From Takifugu bimaculatus (lineage: Eukaryota > Chordata > Actinopteri > Tetraodontiformes > Tetraodontidae): a stretch of DNA of 64,000 nt. Shown piece by piece: positions 1 through 12,950 of this stretch; within the stretch, counting starts at the first letter, position 1; each line of letters starts with the position of its first letter. The notes below the pieces were generated by a model. That model ran no database searches. It was given only the letters and a program-made list of their open reading frames with translations, and was not told the origin of the DNA. The stretch lies in assembly GCA_004026145.2 (NCBI GenBank), contig CP034976.1, forward strand, positions 5,882,296-5,946,295, given 5' to 3'. The position numbers and the translations under genes were made by a program.

Positions 1-601
1 CCTGTGGGCGGCACCAGCTGTGCAGCCCACCTCCCACCATCTGCAGCCGCCACGCCCCTGCATTCACCACCGCTCTGCACCTCTGCATGGAGGAAGTTTA
101 GCCCCAATTGATCCAAAATGCACAACAGCGTCGCCATGCCGACAACAGATTGTAAAAATGGAGAATATCAGGATTAAAAATCATTTAAAGTATTTCAGTA
201 AGAGGTGGTGCCTTGTTCTTTTTCTGTGTGTGACCATTAATGGCAGGACCAGCACAGCGCTGCGGAGCTTATTCGAGGCTTGAGACATCGCACGTGCACG
301 GGCGGAGCACGCGCGCGCGCACGCACGGGGGAAACGTTGCACGAGGTTGACGTCTCCTCTCAGGAAATGAATTAGTCATTCCCCGTCACATCTGAAACGT
401 GCGGGAGCCACGTCGCCCCTGTGTGGATGGCAATATTAATTTAACATGACACCACATTGATGGTCAATTTCAGTTTCACGGCGGCTGTTTAAGTGGAGTG
501 GTGGAGTATTAATGTGATAAGATGGGAGAACTGAGGGACGTTACATCTCTCTCTTCTCTGCCATGTCTCGTACTCAGCCAGCCATCTGGACAAATCGACT
601 C

Positions 602-668
602 CACACACACACGCTCGCTTCTCACCTTAACTTCCGCTGGTGTGTGTGTGCGTGCGCGCGTGTGTGTG
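602..668 (+). repeat. Opposed CA and TG/CG tracts
   Basis: CACACACACAC at 602-612 is followed by a TG tract at 640-668 interrupted by GCGTGCGCGCG, which can form left-handed DNA. The two tracts are complementary and about 27 bp apart. Confidence 0.85.
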
Positions 669-1861
669 AGACGGAGCGATGGCATCTCCTTGTGTTTGTC
701 CGCGGGGTGATTATGTCTCGTGAATGGAATGCAGGTGTCTGCATACGCGCGCAGGTGCTGCCAGGTGGGTTTTCTGTCGAGACGCAGGTGTGACTCTTGC
801 AGCGAGTGGATGTCGGTCTTCTCGGGTGTTGATTGTCCCGCGTGATTTCTGTGCGCGTGAAAGAGTCTGCACATTTTGGTGTGAAGTGTCTAAGTACATA
901 TAGGGGTTTTTATCTATTTTGTTTCTTCTTTGCCTTGTGTGTGTATGTGGGGGGGTGTGTATACTGTAGGGAAATGAACAGGCCCTCTCCTCCGTTGCCC
1001 GTGCTCAGATCTCCCCCCCTACACCCCCCACCCCCCCGTGCCCCCTGTGTTTACAGGCCTTGTTAGCGCCGGCTTGCCTTTCAATCTTCGTTACCAGCTT
1101 AAAATTCGATGTGTCGTTCTTCCTGCTCACAGCAAGTGAACCGTGGATGAACGAATTAGTAATCTACACAAAGTGCTTAATCAAATCAGCAGCTGTCCCT
1201 GGAATAAATATTGTAGAGCGTCTTGGGATATTTGCTGCGAGAGAGGCCAGGCTTTGCTCAAAAAGGCGTATGTGCCTGAGATATCAGATTATATCCAGCA
1301 GTCACTTAGTTTGCAGTGTGGAAGCCTGAGACTCCGGCTCAGCCTGACAATCACAATATGCATTTTGTTTGTGCGTTTGTTCATTTAAAAATAGTCTGCG
1401 TGAGTGGTTAACTGGAAAAACAGCAGCGAAATAAGGGAAGTGAAATTATTTTCCTTAAAGATGCACTTATCCACTTTATTAAAGCCAGTGACTCGAATGA
1501 ATCAATATTCTGCTGAGGAGCTTTGACAGGAATCTCCAATTTTTTCCCAAGCAAAGCATCAAGCTGCTCTCCTTCCTGCTTTGAAGTCAGTACTTTAAAG
1601 TCTATACTTCGCCACCGCTGGCTGTGGTGAAATGCACTGAGAGATACTTGGCCATCCCGAGACCAAACAAGTCACGTCTGATGCAATAGCGGGAAGCGAG
1701 AACACACCCAGAAAGTTGGCGGCCTGCCTACTTGGAACTGGAGCAGCACTTGGGGAGCAACTGATGACTTTACACAAGTATGTGAGCAGTATAGACAAGC
1801 ACGCCGTGGTTTTCAGCTGATATCTGCTGCAAAGTAACTGAATCAAAGCGTCTGTGTTACT

Positions 1862-1863
<2 letters not shown>

Positions 1864-1897
<34 letters not shown>
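1864..1897 (+). repeat. (TG)17 microsatellite
   Basis: A pure 34-bp TG run in the upstream intron. Confidence 0.97.
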
Positions 1898-1901
<4 letters not shown>

Positions 1902-2435
1902 TCTGATGGAATCAGCCATCTCCTGCTCTGAAACGACTGATCGCAATAAGAAGCTCTGACACTCTCACAAGCCACCTCAGCCTCCGGACTTATTAATGAC
2001 GATAATTAGGGAGAAGCCTCCCCATGACGCCCGCCAGAGTGATTAGAGCTTTAATGATGGAATGGGAGGGAGTGAGCACACACAGAATTGATTTACGTAG
2101 TTGCCCTGACCTTTGGAATCCAATTTACGCATCCACAGGCAAAGAAGGAGCAGGTAGGAGACGAGGGAGAGTGACAAGGATGGATAGAGAGTGAACGCAG
2201 GAGTGTGACTGTAGTTTTTATGGGGATGAAGTAAAGGCCTCTTGTTTTTTATAACACTGAAGTGGGCCGACGTCCTCGCCCAGAACTAATAACGCAGCGC
2301 ATGGCCGACAGTGAGAAACGACGTGTGACGTAAAATCCCATTTCTGCTCAGCATTTATTCACTCATGTTTTATTAAGAGTGCCACACATTTCCTTCAGAG
2401 GTAATATTGAGTCTCCGTGCTTAATTTTGCTCCAG

Positions 2436-2550
2436 GATCCAAGCCCTTCATGTGCAAGATCTGCAACTTCGCCACGGCTCAGCTGGGAGACGCCAGGAAC
2501 CACGTGAAGCGGCACCTCGGGATGAGAGAGTATAAATGTGACATCTGCGG
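2436..2550 (+). CDS. znf407: Internal exon A of a C2H2 zinc-finger protein, probably znf407 (one full finger plus the start of the next)
   Basis: The 115-bp exon follows a TTTTGCTCCAG acceptor and ends at a GTAAGT donor. It starts with the last two bases of a codon (GA) and ends with the first two of another (GG). The 37 complete codons begin SKPFMCKICNF. They hold one full C2H2 finger (C-x2-C-x12-H-x3-H: Cys at exon residues 6 and 9, His at 22 and 26), the linker LGMREYK, and the CDIC half of the next finger. The finger sequence resembles the C-terminal finger block shared by vertebrate ZNF407 and ZNF335, nuclear zinc-finger proteins thought to bind DNA and regulate transcription. The family match is from memory; znf407 is preferred because the introns are very large. 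I am sure it is a finger exon and about 60% sure of the symbol. Confidence 0.93.
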
Positions 2551-3748
2551 GTAAGTTTGGCCTTTAGCAACATAGAAGTAAAGCAGGATTTCTGCACATT
2601 TGCACCAATCTGCAAATGAAAAAAAAAAGCTTTGCGCATCTTTTGTCTCCTGAATCGTTCAGTTTTGCGGGGAAAAGCAAACCCAGGCGGCAGCCAGTGG
2701 TGCGGGCTTACAGTTGTTTTCCGACTACCCCCTACACGTCAGCCCATATGTCGTGTTGGGCTTGCTGCGTTCCCGCGGCACCCCCGTCTCAGCGCCTTGC
2801 CATGTTCAAATGGACGCGTTAAGCTGTTCAACACGCGGCCCGGGAATCGAATAAATTGTGGGATTTCCAGCTTTGTGCCATCGAGCTTCTGCGGCTACGC
2901 GCCTGCTAAGATGAAGACATATGCGGTGTTATTAGTCGCTCCCTCTGTGTAATACCGCACAAAGTGTTTCATTTAGTTCATTCCTGGGCCCGTCCAGGGC
3001 TTCCGACGCCGACCTTGGCGGACGTGTTTATTTGCTTCAGCTGATGTGAGCAAACAAGTGTTGGTTTAAACACAGCTTCTTCTGAGGAAAGCCTCATGAT
3101 TCAAAGCCACCCCCCCAGCTGAAAAGCCCCCCCCCCCAACGCGCCATTTGACCAAGCACCTCGCTTTACTTCCACGCACCCGCATGCATATGTATACATA
3201 AGGAGTATCCTCTGATGATCTGTTTAAACGGGAGCGCTAAATACAGCCCCTGGTTTCACAAATCATCCAGATAGAGGAGCCGTGTGCTGCCAGTGCCAGC
3301 CGCTGGTGACAAATCGACCCGGCGTGCAGTCCAGACTGATCACCGGGCCATCCATCCTCTTGACTAAAGACAGGCAAACACAAAGAAAGCCCCAGAAATA
3401 TCTTCATTAGGACCACACTCACACATACATGCACGTAACTTCCCCATCCTCAGCCAACAGATTTGTATTATCTGATGCTTCTCTAAAGAAAGCCGCACGG
3501 TGGCAACAGCTTACAAGTAATCTGAGATTATCATCTAAAGACGGACGGGACCGCCCGACGGCGTGTCCTGCTGCACCCCCGCTGTCATCGGCTGTAGCGT
3601 TTCCCTCACCTCGGCTCTGACAGCGAACAAATGGACGCGCTGCACCTTGGCTGTCCGCCTCACTTTAGCTTTAGCTCACCGCTCCCGTCGTCCACTCGGG
3701 GAGCCGATGGGGGCTTGTTGATTGTTAAAGATCATATTGTTGTGGCAT

Positions 3749-3767
3749 TTAATTAAGAAATGCAAAT
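3749..3767. promoter_or_regulatory. Candidate POU/homeodomain site
   Basis: TTAATTAA is followed after four bases by a perfect octamer, ATGCAAAT (3760-3767). This pairing is typical of homeodomain and POU factor targets. There is no direct evidence of activity. Confidence 0.3.
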
Positions 3768-6700
3768 GCAAGGCCGGGACAGATTAGAACCCTTGACCAC
3801 ACTGCCAGTCAAAGAGGAGAGGGCTGGTTAGCACCCCGCTCATCATCGCTAGCATTTTATAGGCTTTCTGTCTGGGCTCCACCACGTCTTCCTGCTACGT
3901 CCGGCCATCTGCTTGTCGACGCCGGTCTTTCTGCCTCTGCCTATGTTTCTTTGCCGAAGTGAGATGATCTGTCTTAATTTGCCTATAAAAACTGGGACAG
4001 TGCATCAAGAAAAACACCAGTTGGTTTCTGACATCCAACATAATATTTCTCAGATTTAATTGGTTAAAAAAAAAAAAAAACACCAGCATGTAAGATGGCT
4101 TGTATTTCCTCCTGGCATGTTTTGTCCACGGTGAGGCTCGGCCACTTAATGAGCCTCCTCCTCCTCTCCTTCATCATCTCGCAGAAAGGCCGTGGATTCA
4201 GCACTTCCACCCTCCCGCTTTCGTCCTCCCCAAAGATGCGGTGGACATCTATTGCTGTTGTAGGTGTTAAATTATGCATAAACAGTGTAAATGCTTTGAG
4301 GCATTGGTTTAATATCTCAAACGCAGGCTCTTAGAAGTATTAACACCATCATGGACATTGTCCTCATGTGGACCACTGCTTTATGATTATGGGTCATAAG
4401 ATGCCCAGCCTCACTTCAGGAATTTGAACAAAACAAAACCAAAAACTGTTTCCTTCCACGCGAAGCAAAAAGTTTCCAGTGTGCTGAGGCTGCTTTGTGC
4501 TCTCGCTTCCTTCCTCCTTCCCGATGTTTCTTGATTTATTGGAGTATATATAGTCGTGATTTCACATGGCGTGTTGTGCGCGTGTGATTTGACTGTTAAC
4601 AGGATGGGGCTGGCTCATGTCAGGGTTTTTATGCCCCCCTCTCTTGTGAGATTGTCTGGTCTTTTCCCAGAATAGCCCATCAGTTCCGCCCTGCGTGGCT
4701 CATCCGCTGTAATGTGCCTTAATGCCCGGGCCTGTATGAGCAGTGTGAGGGTTGGCAGTGACAGTGGTGGAGCATCTTAACTTGCTGCTTATCCAGAGAA
4801 AGCCGTCACTTAACTCAGCCCCTCCATTGTCTGTCCACACCCCTCTTCTTCTCCCCCCGATGTGATTCTCTATAATCCTCAAGCAGATCCTGGTTAGAAC
4901 TCCCTGAGAACTATTTTTATGTTTTTTTTCTTTTTTCTCTCCCATTTAAACATTAATGGTTGTAGCAGATGAAGAGAGGGATCCCTGTGAGGATGATTAT
5001 AATGTCACTCCACTGATCTTCCGCCGCCCGGAAAATAATTGTACATCATTGCTTCATAACGTGTCAGAAGGACACGTTGGTGGCGTGCAATTAAAACCGC
5101 AGAATATAATACACCAAATTACTGCCTGTCAGCTCCCCGAACAACACACTCGGTATTTGAGTTACACTTAATCATCATGTACATTAGCGATTTCGCTAAG
5201 ATCCTTCCAACCCGCCCCGCGCCGCCCCCCTCGGCTCCTCTGGAAAGGGTGTGAAACAGGCTGGGAGAGACAACCGCTCCGGGGGAAGCTCCACGTTTAC
5301 GTTAGACCTTTCCAATGCTCGTAATGTCTCAAATCATTTAGCCGTCCACGAGCACCATGTGTTGGCAAGCACTGAAGGCTGGAATTCTGAATTCATTAGC
5401 ACACAACAGATGTAAACACTGCATATTTTCCCTTAGAAGATTCCGACCCAATCAGCCCCGTTTGCATATTTCATTAGTGCTTTTATCCGAAGCCCGCATG
5501 TGTGCATTTGCTGACATGTAAAACTACTGTGAAATAGAGCAAAATGTCAAACGGAATCATCCCAAATGGCTCCTCTGTCTTTCTCTGGAGTTGGTTTGAG
5601 TTTTGCCATCCATACAATTGCTAACCTTTACGGGAATCCTTTGCCCTCGCCCGCGCCGCTCCGGACACCTCGCAGTTTGCACCCAGGGAACACGCTCCCC
5701 GTCAGTCAGCTCCGTCTCCCCCCCCCTTCCGCCAAAATAAACACATATTGCTCTGACGAGTTTAACTGAATTTAGTGCGCCATTATCGGAAATGAAATAA
5801 GTAACGCTAAAGGTCATTTGGAAAATAATGCAGAAAGGCTGGTCTGGAAAGGTTAAGTATGGGAGTGAGACGCCCTGACGATAACGAGGGCTGCCTATTG
5901 CTCGGAGAGCCGGGCATCCCGCTTTGACTCGGCACTCTGCGATCGCTCTTTATGACCGAGACAGCTTTACAGCCCGTTACCCCCCATAACACGATAAAGC
6001 GCAGCATAATGGATTGGATGTGTTTAGTAGCCTTGGGCTGATGTTTGTAAAATTAATGTTTTTCGCAATAGAAATACGCTTGTGCGCTCGCACACAGGCA
6101 CACACAGAAAAAAAGAGCAAGAGCTGCAAAAGAGAGGAGAGAGAAATCAATTTTCGACAGCGTCCATGTATCAGTATAAATCCAGCAGTGTACACTTTTA
6201 CACTTTTTATACTTGTTTCTGAGCTGGGCCGCCCAACTTTATTTGCTCATAACGGACGTGTCCTTGCAGATGTCTCCACGCTGAAAAGTTGACGGCAAAC
6301 GTTTCGGCTTCAGCGGACGAGTTTGGACTGTAGACCAGACCTGTACACAGGCCATAAATGATACTGGGACAGATGGACTCAGCACAATTACTTGATGCAG
6401 CCATCGTTAGCTTCCTGGGTTCATCTGGAACCTTTTGCGAAGAGGACTTTGCACGGGACCCCACTCAGCAGCTCAGGGAGGCCTTGGTCAGCAGACCAGT
6501 CTGGGGTTTATTAACAGTCTCATATTCTTTAGTGAGCCGTGGGGGCCTTGGAATCAGGAGGACAGGCGCAAACAAAACAAAGATTCGGACCAAATGCTAA
6601 ATGGCATCGGTGGCTAAGCTAGGGAGCAAGCACAGCACATACTCTCACGGCGGTTAGTCGTTCTGTGGCGGTTTTCCTAAAACCTCGACCTCCGTCTCAG

Positions 6701-7199
6701 CACTTCTCAGCAGGCATCGTGATTTTATTAAATTGCCCCTTGCAGGACAAACACGAGGGGTCGTGATTTGATTTAAGTAGCACCTCCCCGCTACATTTAC
6801 AAGATCAACATCAGCCAACACACAGGTATAGGTGTGCACTCATAAACAGAAACCAGAATTACACACTCCACATTATAAAGTGTTTTATTAAAAAAAAGGA
6901 GGCAGAGTTGCTGAACAATCTACTTTTTAAAGCTAATTGTGTCATGGGTAGATTGTAAGAGCAAAAAAACAGGGGGAGGTTAATAAGTGATTAACAACAG
7001 CAATTAAAAGATGAAGATAAAGTCAGATGAGGGGAAAAAAGTCTGGATGGGTTGTAATTAAAATATCGGTCCTGTCAGTGTCATCCATTGTGCACTTTCT
7101 TTTTTTTCGAGCGGGGCGGAGGCATGAATGGCGTGTAATTCTCCGTGCCCAAAGTGTCTGATTAATCTACCCGTGGATGGAGCTGGGGGAGGAGAGAGA

Positions 7200-7221
7200 G
7201 GGGGGGGGGGGGGGGGGGGGG
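7200..7221 (+). repeat. G22 homopolymer
   Basis: Twenty-two consecutive G residues follow GGAGAGAGA. The tract is likely to vary in length and could form a G-quadruplex. Confidence 0.95.
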
Positions 7222-9637
7222 TGAGGGCTGTAACTCAAGTTAAAGTGTTGGGCCTGTGTCATTGCAGGTTCACAGTCATGCATCTCTGTGTTGACACCCA
7301 TCAGGGCAGGGGATATTTGGCAGTCAGGAGTAATTTAGCTTAATTAATGGCGTGCATATTTGATGGAGGAATAAAATATCCAGGCTCAGCAAAGTGGAAA
7401 AGGGGAGAGATTTAGTGGGAGTTAAAGGTGGAGGGGAGAGTAATTTGTGCGTACAGTTAGTGGCTCCTCCAGAGAGAGAGGGAGAGTTGTTGGAGGGCGA
7501 TCAGAGGGGTGGGGGGGGGGTTGGGAGGATGAGAGATGGATGGTTGACACAGAGCTTTACTGATGTGCGGAGGGGAATGACCGTCCCTCCATTGAGAGGG
7601 CCATCAGGATGACAAGACTTTATTTAATTGATATCTCCACTCGGAGTCCTTCCGCAGCACAAACACACATTACGCCGCTTCGTGAACTTGTAGCGGCGCC
7701 GCCGGCTGCCAGAGGCCATCTTAATATTCATGAGGGGGCTTTTAAGGATGTTCTGCAACACCGTCCCTGCGCCCGAAAGCGCCCCCGCCGCCGACTTCAC
7801 CTTCCACGCGCGGGGCCCCTCCCAGACGAATCCCGCGGCCTGACGAGAAGCTGTCACGCTGCTCTTGATCTCCCCTGGCACTTTTTAATTGACTTCCCGT
7901 TGGTATAGATTATTTTCATGGCGAGTCTGCCACGGAGATGTTTGATACCGTCCCGGAGACTGGCACCTGGGAGCGCGCCACTCACGGAGGATGACGCCGC
8001 TGTCCTCGCACCCCCCCCCCCCAGTGATGGCCAGACTTATCGGGGAAACAGGAGAGGTAAAATGCAATCAGTCAATGCCATCATTGTAATTGAGCTGACG
8101 TACCTGCTGTGAGTGCCGGGGAAATGTTGGCTGGCTGGGGGGGGGGGGGGTTCTTTTTCGTCTGACTGAAGCTGTTAGTGGCATTAGACTGATATACTGG
8201 GCAGCTGTTGGCCGCCTGGTGAAACCTCGGACGTCAGCCTGGTGCGAAATGATGGATTTTCTGGAGTTTGTGATTTTGAAGACTGTTTATTGTCGTATTA
8301 ATCACAAGATGGCCGTCCAGAGTCCACCTGCTTCCTGAGAAGAAGAAGCAGACAGTTTCTGTATTGTGATCATAAACTGAGGTGTGTTAAGAAGCTACAT
8401 TTGGAGACAGACCTCATACATTAGCATCCTCATACCCACCAAATGTACGGTGTGTTTACTCTTTCGAGCGGCGGGATCTCTAATCTCATATGTGCTGAGC
8501 AGAGGAACTCCTTCCTTCATGAGCGGCCACCTTTCCCTCTGTAGCTGTAGATTTTGCGGTACATTCCACTCTTGGGTGGGTTTAATTTTCGTCTCATTCT
8601 CTCTACTCCATCATTTCGTGGCCTCCTTCAGGCTTAATATCACAAGATCAAGATGATTCCCAGATTTATGAAGTGATATTGACCGTTGTCTACGTGGAAC
8701 AGATAATAAGCCGTGATGAATGGGCGGCATTAGTGATGAAATTACATCAACCTTAACAGGCCATTGTATTAACACACCTAGCCCATCTCCACCCCCCCCC
8801 ACTGCCCGTTTAATTGATTAATTGCTGACGTGGATGGATGAGGGGTTGTGGGTCCTGAATCGGTGGCTGATTGCTAGTCAACCATAAACAGGAGCCGGCA
8901 CAGTGGGCCCTCAAGGGCAATATTCATGCTCCCCAACCTTCTGGTGATTCCTTATACAGCTCTGACAACAGGAAAAATATTCAGCCATAAAAAGGCTGCT
9001 ATCACCGGGCTGACATATAAAGCCCTCTGTCACTCTCTCTCCGCCCCCCCCCAACCCTCCGTTCCTCAGCACACCCATCGGACTCTGAAATCAGCCCTCC
9101 TCCTCTGCATGTATGGCTGCAGTCCCCCAGGTAGCCCCGGCTTTAAATATGAGCGAATAATGGCGGAGTGAGTGATGCCGACTGTGTCCTTGACTGGGAT
9201 CCTGTGTGCACTATATCCACATCTCACTGTCCCCCGACCCCCGCGGGACGAATAAACCACCCCTGCAGGAAAAAAAGTTCCAACGCTTGTTGACGGCATC
9301 CTCTGGATGGATGCGAGCGAGGCAATAAGGTCTTTGTGTGTGTGCGCCGGCGCGGAGGGAGGGCAGAGGATGTTTACACCGCTGTGCGTTTAATGAGAGG
9401 GGCCGTGTCCACTTTCATGTGTTTGCGTTTCAGATGTGCTGCAGCGGAGTTATTAAATTGTTGGATGGCGCCTCGCATTTGTGTCTCGCTGTTGTTTTGC
9501 GCCGCTGTTTAGCTTTACTTATGAAAGAGGTTGGGATTCAGCTCTGGCTGCAGCTGAAGTCATTATCGGTGCAGTCCTCGCACGGCCGCGCTAATGCGCC
9601 CGACAGGGGCAGATGGGGTAATTTTTTAAAGATGGCG

Positions 9638-9663
9638 GGTGGTGGTGGTGGTGGTGGTGGTGG
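9638..9663 (+). repeat. (GGT)n trinucleotide repeat
   Basis: About eight uninterrupted GGT units after GGCG. Confidence 0.95.
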
Positions 9664-10531
9664 GGAGTGTCTGGCAGCCCGTGAGCGTCGGACCTGCAGG
9701 ATAGAGGAGTGGATGGGTGCCCGGGAAAATGAAAGACCCCGCTGTCCGCCCTGTTTTTTGCGGCCCTCCCCGACGCTGCGCCACGTTAACCCCCGCGCTG
9801 CTGAGGCGCTCCAGACTGAGGTGCAGGTCCGAACCCCAGCAGCCGGCCATGAAAACGCTGACACATCGATTACCCCGCAGGGAGTGGTGGGGGGGGGGAG
9901 CAAACATGTTGAACTTGATGAGGAAGAGCGTGCCATGTGAAGAGGAAACATTTATTCATGTATTCTGTTTATTCAGCAAAACAAACAGGGGTCGGTATTA
10001 TGCGGCAACTCTGATAACTCTGTTGTCATTTACAGTTAAATTTCAAATTAGGGGGTTCAGTTTGCTCACTTTTATGGTCATTTCAAAGCCTGCCTGCTGC
10101 CTACCAAGCCCCCCCTCCAGCAAAATGCGATTACTTGGACTTTTACACAAGCTTCAAATAGGAGGAAACGAAATAATTTCGTGGAGCCCAGAGCTCAAAA
10201 TCTCGCGGGTGGTCCTGAGCTGCGGTGCTTCTATGGGCCGTTAGATGGCGCCATTCAACTTGCTAGAAAGCCAGACACGCAGACTGTTCTGGCTCTCATG
10301 CAGTGCGTGAGGCTCTCTTGCGTGAATGAAATGCAATTAATATTGTATTCATTCTGGTTAACGGATTTTGATCAGTTCTTTGACTTTTGAACATTTATCT
10401 CAATTGATATTTGTTACGCAACCACAACATGCACTAGGCATAATTATGTACTGCAGGTTCATGGCTGGGCTGGAACAGATAATGAAATGAAACTTTGTTT
10501 ATGGTTTATATCATATTATCCACCCCCTTCC

Positions 10532-10562
10532 CCACCACCACCACCACCACCACCAAAAAAAA
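10532..10562 (+). repeat. (CAC)n followed by an A8 run
   Basis: About seven CAC units run into eight A residues. Confidence 0.92.
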
Positions 10563-12686
10563 GTTCAGTTAATTACATATTTGGCAGACTGGAATGGTTC
10601 ATTTAAATGTACAGTTGTGGATGGAACGGTTCTGTCTTTGGTGAGGTGGTAGAGTAACAAAGTGGATGTGAGCGTAGCTGTAAATGAGCGGAGCTGGGGT
10701 AGATGTAGCGTTGAGACAGTCGTCCCTGCCGGTGCTGCTTTAACTAGGACGAGTCTCTCTATACAGGTGTACCTCAGGGCCCGATCAGCAGGTCTCAGGA
10801 GAGGACCCCGTACACCGCCGTCTAACCAGGCCTGTTACGAGGGGGCTGGTTCTGGCCTGGCTGGATGGGTGTGAGGCTGCTGTCACGTTGGGAGGTGGGT
10901 AGCGGAGAGGTGGAGGGGGGTTGACATGCCGAGAGGGCAATTACAGCAAGGACAAAGACTACACACTGATAAGTCCCCACAGCAGCCTAATGAAGAGAGC
11001 AGGTTAGCCTGTTAAGTGGACTGGGGAAAGGAGTGCACTCTCATGGCGTGTTTGTTTGCGTGCGAGCGTGTTTGTGTGTGTTTAACCTACCCGAGGAGGA
11101 TACATTTTCCGAGGTCATGTTGCTACCACGCTCGCTAACCCCTCTGACTGATGCCTTCCTAAGCTGCAGCTCTTTCCCCCACCGCAGAGCAAAAGCAAAC
11201 AGCGACATGAAACTGGAAACCAGCACATCTTGGGGGAATACTATTCCTGTATTTGTGCACAGCGAGAAAGAAAATCCCAATGCACACTATTAATAAAATG
11301 AAACCTTTAAAATATCATGCCTGAGGTGGGTAATTGTTGCACATTAGTAGATCTACAATTTGTTTTTACTGCGCCATTTAATGATTTTTTTTTTCTTTTT
11401 TAATAATATCCCGATTAAAAATTCAGCACATTCTAACCTGCATTTTCTGTCTTCCGTGAAATGAATTGATGAGCCTGTAGGTCAGCTGTGGAAAACACAT
11501 TTGGCCCAAGATACAGTTTAAAAAAAAATAAAAAAAATACAGCGGGAAATGAAAAACCAAGCATTTCCGTTAAAGGATTTGCGGCTTCGCTCGTTTACAT
11601 TTTGGGGCTACAGTAAATGTGATTAAAGCTCCATTCTGTTATCAGGCTCCAAATCCTGGATATAGCAACAACTCTTTTCTTCCCCCTCTTCTTTCCTTCC
11701 AAACTTTGCCTCCTTTTTTTATTTGAGGTGGTAAAGGAGCTGTTTTTGACCTGATACTGCTGTGTTGGCACATGTCGGCGATCTGATAAGAGAAGCTCTG
11801 GAGCAGCGCTTATTCAAATCAGCGCATGTTCACAGCGAATGGGAGCAGGTAAAGGCAGCCGGATACAAGGCGATAACCTTTCTGTGGAGCTAAAGAGGAG
11901 ACTTTTACACACTCCTCTGCACTCCTTGAGAGGTGTTTCTGCAGAATTGGCTTCATTCGCGTTTTAACTTCATAACTAAACACAAAATAATCGAAGATGA
12001 GACTGTTCAGGTTCCTATTTTTTAAGGAAAGATTGAATTACATTGGCTGCCATTGCATTGGTGTTGGTCACCGGTTGCATTTGTGTGAAAGTGATTTTTT
12101 TTATTAGCGTTTCTTACATGTGACAAATTAAAGAGAGGGAAAAAGTGACTCCTGAAGGGTTTTGGAAAATCTAACCGTGCTCTCAGACGCGAGCACCTTC
12201 GTGAGCGTTTGTCAGATCCGTGTCGATGGCACAGCTCTAAACGGTGCCTCAATTTCACTCAATAACCCTCATCTGCGGGGATCAGCGGTGCAGGGATGTA
12301 AAAGAAAGCTCCTGCTCGTCGAGGGTGGCGCGCCTCAGTCTCGGGGGGATGGGGAGGGTCGCAGCATATGTTCCGTGCACTCAGTGCAGAACTCAGTGGT
12401 GGTGAAAGAGTGCGGTGAGATGCATCCTGCAAGGGCAAGTGTGTTAATGCGTTTGACTCTGACTGAGCTCAGCCCGCCTCTCCGCTAAAAAGCGTCGCCC
12501 ACATTGATCGTGTTTTGATGAAACATATTAGCAACAAAAACTGAGAAGGGCCGGGGTAATTGCTGCAGCCGCCGGCGCCGCGTGGAAACGCAGAAATGCT
12601 TGGCTTTAATTTATCACTTTAGGTTTTAACTACAGGTTTAATGCATCCTCTTTTTTTAATGTTTATTTAAATGAAGAGAGGAAAAA

Positions 12687-12711
12687 GTGTGTGTGTGTGT
12701 GTGTGCTGTAT

Positions 12712-12747
<36 letters not shown>
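12687..12747 (+). repeat. (GT)n microsatellite with interruptions
   Basis: GT repeats at 12687-12704 and 12711-12747 are separated by CTGTA and interrupted once by CTG. They lie about 147 bp upstream of the complementary CA array at 12895-12948. Confidence 0.96.
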
Positions 12748-12748
<1 letters not shown>

Positions 12749-12892
12749 CTACAGAGAAGGATTTTTGATGCAGCCCTTGTTCCAGAATGTATAAAAAAAA
12801 GAATTGAAAATAAATGAAGACTTAGAATTTTATCTGCCAAAATAATTTTGTCAGTCACTTCATCTTTTTTTCTGTTGATATGACTTAATACA

Positions 12893-12894
<2 letters not shown>
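12748..12894 (+). other. Unique spacer between opposed GT and CA arrays
   Basis: This A+T-rich single-copy sequence contains an AATAAA-like run (AAAATAAATG) and a T7 tract. No gene is seen. It would form the loop if the flanking arrays paired in the transcript. Confidence 0.6.

Positions 12895-12948
<54 letters not shown>
12895..12948 (+). repeat. (AC)27 microsatellite
   Basis: A pure 54-bp AC run, in inverted orientation to the GT array just upstream. Confidence 0.97.

Positions 12949-12950
<2 letters not shown>

Larger units (their letters stand above)
1..2435 (+). other. 3' part of the intron upstream of exon A
   Basis: This is intron sequence of the zinc-finger gene, phase 1 by the reading of exon A. 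It contains a CA tract at 602-612 facing a TG/CG tract at 640-668, C-rich DNA at about 1011-1042, a (TG)17 array at 1864-1897, and TAAT-rich sequence around 1990-2055 (TTAATGACGATAATTAGG). I see no convincing exon. The short open frames are not supported by codon pattern or splice sites. Confidence 0.8.
2551..12686 (+). other. Intron A-B, first part: non-coding, with scattered A+T-rich motif clusters and homopolymer tracts
   Basis: This is the start of the 38,538-bp intron between exons A and B. It contains an A15 run near 4066-4080, an octamer beside TTAATTAA at 3749-3767, an octamer-like/homeobox-like stretch at about 5455-5480, a G22 run at 7200-7221, purine-rich DNA at about 7390-7540, a G run near 8138-8150, (GGT)n at 9638-9663 and (CAC)n followed by A8 at about 10532-10562. 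The long open frames at 9338-9940 and 9717-10244 cross such low-complexity DNA and are judged spurious. No RNA gene or transposon was recognised. Confidence 0.7.

Noticed and set aside
2448..2639. Minus-strand open frame over exon A
   Set aside because: It is the antisense shadow of the zinc-finger exon.
9338..10244. Two long overlapping + strand open frames (200 and 175 codons)
   Set aside because: They cross a GGT repeat and G+C-rich DNA, give low-complexity Gly- and Arg-rich protein, overlap each other and an opposite-strand frame, and lack a recognisable domain.
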